Shown piece after piece: positions 58,691 through 64,000 of a DNA stretch of 64,000 nt. Source of the stretch: Albula goreensis (lineage: Eukaryota > Chordata > Actinopteri > Albuliformes > Albulidae); assembly GCA_022829145.1 (NCBI GenBank), contig CM040747.1, forward strand, positions 39,448,052 to 39,512,051, given 5' to 3'. The position numbers and the translations under genes are program-made. Below the pieces are notes generated by a model. It did not search any database and had not been told where the DNA came from. It saw nothing but the letters and a program-made list of their open reading frames with translations. Position 1 is the first letter of the stretch. Every line of letters starts with the position of its first letter.

Positions 58691-59381
58691 AACGGTTTAA
58701 GCAAATTCACATGACACAAGCGTGTCTTGACACGGCGATCAGGAGTGCTGATGACATAAGCACAGTTTCCAGCCTGCTTTACAATTGAATAAGGCCCTTC
58801 AAACCGAACACCAAGCTTGTCACCCCCTGCTGGCAACAGAACAAGCACCTTATCCCCAGCCGAAAAGCTACGTGGCTGAGCCCGCTTGTCATAGTGGTGC
58901 TTCATTCTAGCTTTTGAACCCGCAAGCTTCTGCCGGGCTACCTCACAAGCAACCTGCAGCCGATCAGTAAATCGAGCAACATATGCGAGCGAATCCTCTG
59001 GAACACTATCACCTACTAAACGCTCTTTTAGTAGGCCCAAAGGTCCACGCACCTCATGACCATAGACTAGCTGAAAAGGTGTAAAGCCAGTGGATTCATT
59101 AACACTATCCCGAACTGTGAACATTAGAAAAGGCATGGCAGCATCCCATTCCCCAGGGAACTGATCGCTGCATGCTCTCACCATCTCCTTCAAAGTCCGA
59201 TGGAAGCGTTCAATTGCTCCCTGAGACTGAGGATGATAAGCTGAGGACAAAACCTGTTTAATGCCTAGCTGATTCAAAACACCCTGGAAAACCGTAGAAG
59301 TAAAGTTCGATCCCGGTCAGACTGAACCTCCCGTGAAAGACCATACCTCGAAAAGAACTGAATGAGGCTCTCAATTATGGT
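58621..59381 (-). pseudogene. Gypsy integrase, C-terminal half
   Basis: The minus-strand frame from 59277 has AYHPQSQGAIERFHRTLKEM with the catalytic Glu, and NESTGFTPFQLVYGHEVRGP. A GPF/Y-type C-terminal domain follows (GDKVLVLLPAGGDKLGVRFE, GPYSIV) and then HVNLLKPF. Upstream, 59381-59278 is the joining piece, in which a stop (at 59382) and a frame change near 59315 separate it from the N-terminal half; the second catalytic Asp lies there. Another frame change near 58685 separates it from the RT connector. There is no chromodomain. Confidence 0.9.
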
Positions 59382-61733
59382 TTAGGCCCTAATGTTCCTG
59401 AGGGGAACCGCTTCAGGGAACCGTGTGGTAACATCCAGTATGGTAAGGAGATACTCGTTACCCTTCTTTGTCTTAGGAAGGGGCCCAACACAATCAACCA
59501 TCACTCTTGTAAAGGGAATAGAGAAAAGTGGAAGTGGCTTAAGAGGCACGGGTGGCGGCCTGTGCTGAGCCTTACCCGCACGCTGGCATGGCTCACAAGA
59601 TCTGCAGTACTCAAGAACTCTTTTCTTCATACCTGGCCACCAGAAATGGCGTCTGATTCTTTCTAGAGTACGATTTACTCCCACATGACCAGCCATGGGT
59701 CCAGCGTGACCCATTTTAAGCACACCTTCCCAATATCCTCCAGGCAACACTACCTGTTGCAACACGTTCCATTCCTCAGCGGCATCCCTTGGAGGCCGCC
59801 AACACCTCATCAAGACATTGTCCTGTAAATAGTATCCCTCAGACAGCACAGCATCCCCGGTGGGTTCCTCCACCATACGGAAAAAGGGAGTAGAATCAGC
59901 ATCTGCAAGCTGAGCTTCAACCAGGGCCTCCCTACTCAGGTGTGGGTCCTCCTGTGTCTGTTTCAGGTGGGCCATAAATGTGTCACGCAAATCCACTGCG
60001 GCATCTTGTTCCTTGCATGGAGTGGAATGAACACGGGCTTTTGCCTGAGCACGTGTCACTACACATGCAGTGAACACCTCAGGAAACTCCTTAGCCAGCT
60101 TCTCTGTGTCCACAACATTAAGTGGTTCAGGGGAGAGAACAGGAGGTTCCGTAACTCTATTACCTGCCAGGTCATTACCTAACAATAATGACACACCCGG
60201 CACAGGGAGCGAGTCAATAACAGCCACCATCACGGGACCATTAACCAACTCAGAGCGCAGGTACACCTCTATTAGCGGATACGGCCCAAACTCTCCTCCT
60301 AAGCCAGCCAGAAGTACAACAGGACTTCCTGGTACTGGGGATGGCAAGTCCAACACACCAGAAACCAGCAGGGACTGACTAGACCCAGTGTCTCGCAGAA
60401 TCTGTATTGGAACCCCAGGGCTCGCACAATCCAGAGCTACAGAGCCAGGTGACACAAAACAAGCATTATCCACCAACAGCTTTTCCACATTGTTACCGTG
60501 CACCTGTTTTTCAGCTTCAGAACTCTGGGTGCTAGCTGACACCAGAGCAACAACCTGGTCACGGTTTGCTCTGTCTCTAAGGGTGGGGCAACTACTGCGA
60601 ATATGCCCTGGCCGCCGACAATTATGACAGATAATGTCTTGGCGAGAGCCAGGTCCACTTCGTCCGTTTCGGACAAAGCGCTCAGGGAGCCGCTGGCCAC
60701 CGCCTCCCTGTTGAGCACCACTTCGGTGAACCTTCCCACCATCCAAGCCTCCATCCTGTCCAGGCTGGTCGCTACCAGGCCGCTTCAACTCAGGCTTCAA
60801 GCTGCCAAAAGACTTTCGTTTGTCATAATGACCACGCCCAATACCACCATAATGGATGACCTCCCAGGTGTCTGCAAGCTCTGCTGCCTCCTTCACAGTT
60901 TGAACCCCACGCTCAGCAATGTACACGTCAATTTCCCGTGACACACAGCTCCTGAACTGCTCCATTAAAATGAGCTCAGTCAGAGTCTCCACAGTGTCTG
61001 CCTTGCATGCAGTTAGCCAGCGTCCCATAAGTATCTGTTGTCTACGGAATAGATCCAGGTGAGACTCACCACCCTTACGCCTGTGGGATCTAAATTTACG
61101 GCGATACTCATCTGGGACGCTACCATAGGCAGTTAACACAGCCTCTTTTACGGCGTCGTAATCGAGAGAAAGCGAGAGGTCTAACGCAGCATATGCGTGT
61201 TGTGCCTTACCAATAAGAGCCCACTGCACCAGCAGTGGCCATTTTGAACGAGGCCAGGCCAACTCAGTAGCCACTCGTTCGAAGGCGTCAAAAAAAATGT
61301 CTACCTCCTCCTCATTGAACTGAGGTAGGAGTCTCTCAGCAGAGCTCAGATTAAAACTTGGTTCTGGCAACACTCCTCTCTCCCTAGCTACTTTTTCCAC
61401 CTCCAACTTCATTTTCTCCAGCTCTAAATTCTGCTCGCGCTCCCTCCTTTCAAGCTCAAACTGGCGCTCCCTTTCCTCTTTCGCCAACCTCTCCTGCCGC
61501 TCCTTCTCCTCCTTCTGCTCTGCCCAAAGTTCCTCCAGACAGAACAGCTCCTTCACCAGCGCAACCAGCTCTTTTTTCGTCACCGAGGGTGGCACTTCCA
61601 TTCCATCCCGCTCAGCCATTGCAACTAGCTGTGGCCTTGTAAGAGCCCTAAACTGAGCAGCGGTAGGTAGCTCAAACCCACCAGCAAGGTCAGGGGATGT
61701 GACTATCCCACTCGCAGAACTACCACTCGTCAT
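59382..61733 (-). CDS. Gypsy gag, protease and integrase N-terminal part (open frame)
   Basis: 783-codon minus-strand frame. Residues 1-60: helical start (FRALTRPQLVAMAERDG). 60-120: highly charged coiled coil. 125-290: SCAN-like capsid (FFDAFERVATELAWPRSKWP, LVQWALIGKAQHAYAAL). 369-382: CCHC zinc knuckle, CHNCRRPGHIRSSC. 448-451: protease DTGS. 676-716: integrase HHCC zinc site (GHAGPMAGH...CRSCEPC). D747: first catalytic Asp of integrase. The frame stops just after LRNIRA. Gag and pol are in one frame with no programmed shift between them. Confidence 0.93.
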   Translation of the reverse strand: MTSGSSASGIVTSPDLAGGFELPTAAQFRALTRPQLVAMAERDGMEVPPSVTKKELVALVKELFCLEELWAEQKEEKERQERLAKEERERQFELERREREQNLELEKMKLEVEKVARERGVLPEPSFNLSSAERLLPQFNEEEVDIFFDAFERVATELAWPRSKWPLLVQWALIGKAQHAYAALDLSLSLDYDAVKEAVLTAYGSVPDEYRRKFRSHRRKGGESHLDLFRRQQILMGRWLTACKADTVETLTELILMEQFRSCVSREIDVYIAERGVQTVKEAAELADTWEVIHYGGIGRGHYDKRKSFGSLKPELKRPGSDQPGQDGGLDGGKVHRSGAQQGGGGQRLPERFVRNGRSGPGSRQDIICHNCRRPGHIRSSCPTLRDRANRDQVVALVSASTQSSEAEKQVHGNNVEKLLVDNACFVSPGSVALDCASPGVPIQILRDTGSSQSLLVSGVLDLPSPVPGSPVVLLAGLGGEFGPYPLIEVYLRSELVNGPVMVAVIDSLPVPGVSLLLGNDLAGNRVTEPPVLSPEPLNVVDTEKLAKEFPEVFTACVVTRAQAKARVHSTPCKEQDAAVDLRDTFMAHLKQTQEDPHLSREALVEAQLADADSTPFFRMVEEPTGDAVLSEGYYLQDNVLMRCWRPPRDAAEEWNVLQQVVLPGGYWEGVLKMGHAGPMAGHVGVNRTLERIRRHFWWPGMKKRVLEYCRSCEPCQRAGKAQHRPPPVPLKPLPLFSIPFTRVMVDCVGPLPKTKKGNEYLLTILDVTTRFPEAVPLRNIRA

Positions 61734-62460
61734 GACCGTGTTTCACAAAACAATTGCCAAAGACAACACCGATCACAGCAACACTGAAGCACAAAAATTC
61801 CCGGAGCGTAACTACAAACTGTTCAACACGTATAACAAGTGCAGCAGCCACAAGAGAGCATTCAACTCTCCAAAAATACAGAAGAACCACACGTGCAACA
61901 AGAGCACTACCAGGTTCACAACAAGGGGAAAAACCCACAATTCAGCAGGCTAGAAACGCTGCAAGACAGTTTCTGGAGTGCCGCCCACAGAACACTGTCG
62001 TACCGCTCTCACCGAGCGTATCAAGTGGCTATAACTGACACAAGCATACGTGTAACACAAAAATTTCCAACACCACTACGTTCCACTAGTTAGGAACTAG
62101 TTAGCTAATCCAGGCTAAGCGATATGCAACCTATCAGATTTACCGGACACACAATTCTTTAATGTTAGGAGCGGTACAGCACGACTAATTCACACTTGGG
62201 TCTACACACCCGTACTAAACTACCTACCTAACCTTGCAATCTGTAGCCCTTTAGCAGGCTCAAATAGCCCTGTGTACGTTTTCCCAACACAAAGAACTGT
62301 ATTATCCGTAACTAACCTACTACAAAGCCAACCTGATTTTAGTTATAATTTTAACGGCTAATCCCATAGGTATCGCAAACAAACGAAAAGATAAGTCAAC
62401 CTTAATGTACCAACAAATGTTAAAGCCTACCAATAGCAAGCCCCGTTGAATACAATTCAG
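61734..62460 (-). other. Gypsy 5' leader
   Basis: About 730 bp between the primer site and the gag ATG. No coding sequence is expected; presumably holds the packaging signal. Confidence 0.6.
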
Positions 62461-62478
62461 ATCCCGGGCGAGCCCCCC
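62461..62478 (-). other. Primer binding site (tRNA-Pro type)
   Basis: On the element strand GGGGGGCTCGCCCGGGAT, three bases after the 5' LTR end. It matches the complement of the vertebrate tRNA-Pro 3' end (TGGGGGCTCGTCCGGGAT) at 16 of 18 positions. The first base is G instead of T, so the CCA end would pair imperfectly. Confidence 0.85.
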
Positions 62479-62481
62479 CTC

Positions 62482-62974
62482 TGTCACGGCCTCCCTGGGC
62501 AGAGATACCGCAAGCTCAGCCTAACCGAGTTTTACCTCCACCGTTAATGTTAGCGTTGTCTAGGGTTGATTTTATAGTTATTGTACCTCCGTACTCCCCA
62601 AGGCGGCGTGCAGCTAAGACACTCGGTTTGCTTGATTACAATCATAAAAGAAAGGGTTGACGTTACCTTGTTCCCCGCCGGAGCCTCTCCTGCAACGGCC
62701 AGCTCTATCTGGTCGCTCGGCGACGGACAGCCCGGTCTTCGGGTTATTGCGAGGTGCAGTCGCTGCCCTCCAGCAATCGGTTTGTTCAGTTGTTTGTTTT
62801 CTAAAAGATCCCCTTTTGGTTAGCTGCGGTAATTGGTTGGTTGTAGAGGTGCTGTTCACACAAGGGAAAACGTAGATACCGTCCATGGTCTCCAGGAATT
62901 CTAAAGTCCCGCTCCAGTGGCGTACATCCAGCCAGCCAGAAACACACACGCGCGTTTTTGCCGCGCTAACCACA
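62482..62974 (-). repeat. 5' LTR of the Gypsy element (outer end missing)
   Basis: About 99% identical to 56079-56572. Homology stops sharply at CTAACCACA (62974), beyond which the sequence is GC-rich and unrelated. About 245 bp of U3 is therefore absent, and with it probably part of the promoter. Confidence 0.85.
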
Positions 62975-64000
62975 CCGGACAGGGGCGGAGTTTCCGGGGG
63001 GGCTGGGAGGGCGGCGCGCCCTCGGCCCGGGGCCCAGGGGGGCCCGGAGCCTCTGTTCCAGGCTGCGCGGACCGGGCCCCCTCCCGACGACACAGCTCAA
63101 TGTGCGATATGTGTGTGCTTATATATGTTACCCCAGGCAGGATGAGTCATGGTTGGTAAAAACTTTACAAGACTGACTTCAGTGATGTAGTTAGGTGTAA
63201 AATATGAATAAAACGACGTGCTGCATGACTGGCTTTATTTTCACTCTCACATTTAACTTCATTACGTGCAAATTTACAAGTGCATCGCCGATATTTTCTC
63301 CAAGTGTATTTACGCTAAAAATGTGGGATTTATCAAAGTTTTCAGTTTGTAGGATCCGAAGGAATTTCAACGAGTGCTCTAATATGTTCGTATTGCGTGC
63401 GTAAATGGAAAAACACGGCTGTAAAGCTTGTTTTTCGTGTTGTTGCTTTTATTTTTCCATTCACTCATTTTTATTGATTAAAAATGATTATTTGATTAAA
63501 AATGAGTAGCAAATTATTTTATAAACGGTTCAAAGTCTTATATAAAATCACTATTGGATTCAACATTAAAACAGGTCATTCGGCTTCATTTGTGTAATAC
63601 TGATGAATACAATTAATTAGTTTGCTTGCCGAAGGCGCAAACTACTGTTCTTCTATAGAATCTTTACTTCTTCTTCTTAATATTATTATTATTCCTGGTT
63701 CTTCCGGACGTATCTCCCCCGACAGTTTTTTAAGGTAGACATACCGAACTTGGCGTAAATATACTGGTCAGGTTGCTTGTATTTTTCTGAGCGATAGATT
63801 CATTTTTAAACTATAACGCTTTAAAAAACGGCCTCCATTGACTTCACATTGGTGGAGTGTTGAGCGTGTTAATGTTGCTAACGTTACTAAGCAACAATTA
63901 TAACTGCCGCTGCAATTTTGAAGTAGTTGAAAAAATTATCCATAGAATACAGCATGCTTGCCGGTTAACTACCATACCGGACTTGACATTTTGAAATAAC
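62975..64000. other. GC-rich block, then AT-rich repeat-like DNA
   Basis: 62975-63095 is very GC-rich (GGGCGGCGCGCCCTCGGCCC) and may be CpG-island or repeat-derived. After that the sequence is AT-rich. At about 63655-63760, a TTCTTCTTCTT/ATTATTATTATT stretch followed by CCTGGTTCTTCCGGACGTAT resembles a dispersed repeat common in fish genomes. No exon is seen. Confidence 0.5.

Larger units (their letters stand above)
56079..62974 (-). mobile_element. Gmr1-like Ty3/Gypsy LTR retrotransposon
   Basis: About 6.9 kb on the minus strand: partial 5' LTR (62974-62482), tRNA-Pro-type primer site, leader, gag-protease-integrase frame (61733-59382), integrase continuation, reverse transcriptase and RNase H (to 57163), polypurine tract, and full 3' LTR (56817-56079). 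The pol order, integrase before reverse transcriptase, is that of the Gmr1 group, first described from Atlantic cod. The capsid is of the type from which the vertebrate SCAN domain is thought to derive. One stop and about three frame changes interrupt the coding region. No target duplication is visible because the outer end of the 5' LTR is missing. Confidence 0.93.

Noticed and set aside
62614..63093. 159-codon minus-strand frame across the LTR edge
   Set aside because: Runs from LTR into the GC-rich flank; the proline/glycine-rich product comes from base composition.

Overview
The window is vertebrate genomic DNA, almost certainly from a ray-finned (teleost) fish. The evidence is spliced genes with GT-AG introns, an NLR gene with the fish-specific FISNA-NACHT arrangement, an immunoglobulin light-chain V segment with a recombination signal, a nuclear tRNA-Asn gene, and several fish-type retroelements. 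There are no operons or other bacterial features. A run of 500 Ns at 46007-46506 is an assembly gap.

Region 1 (1-4352): a 34-bp satellite array (1-1147), then non-coding DNA with a 122-bp tandem duplication. Region 2 (4353-44324): one very large plus-strand NLR gene (NLRP/NLRC3-like). It has a start exon (4353-4411) and a series of 111-bp, phase 2-2 exons encoding a 37-residue peptide repeat. Four of these are intact, two are broken, and one or two are relics. Each sits at the downstream end of a 58-bp minisatellite array. A linker exon (24520-24607), a pyrin-like death-fold exon (27516-27756) and a 1.8-kb FISNA-NACHT exon (28572-30408) follow. After a 6.6-kb intron come five LRR exons, each inside a copy of a roughly 1.2-2.0 kb tandem duplication (35782-44505). 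The 3' splice site of the pyrin exon is the last unit of a 40-bp minisatellite of about 34 copies, each carrying its own acceptor-like sequence. No C-terminal B30.2 exon is visible.

Region 3 (44325-47990): a minus-strand non-LTR retrotransposon broken by the gap (ORF1 coiled coil, SGNH-esterase piece, C-terminal zinc-finger piece, 3' tail). Region 4 (47992-48704): a complete germline kappa-type light-chain V segment on the minus strand, with octamer, leader, V exon and 12-RSS, and no J or C nearby. Region 5 (50340-54360): a decayed transposase-like gene followed by a multi-exon, all phase-1 gene whose last piece resembles DUF4806 proteins; the two may be the two genes of one old DNA transposon. 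Region 6 (55081-55680): an intact tRNA-Asn(GUU) gene, a tRNA-like fragment and the first coding exon of an unrecognised membrane protein.

Region 7 (56079-62974): a minus-strand Ty3/Gypsy retrotransposon of the Gmr1 type, with integrase encoded before reverse transcriptase and a SCAN-like capsid. Its LTRs are nearly identical, its primer site matches tRNA-Pro, and its coding region carries several breaks. Region 8 (62975-64000): a GC-rich block, then AT-rich repeat DNA.

The main theme is an innate immune receptor gene in which both the N-terminal peptide repeat and the LRR region grow by tandem duplication of exon-plus-intron cassettes, with minisatellites fixed to the splice acceptors. All exon models come from reading splice signals, phases and paralogous copies by eye; none has transcript support.
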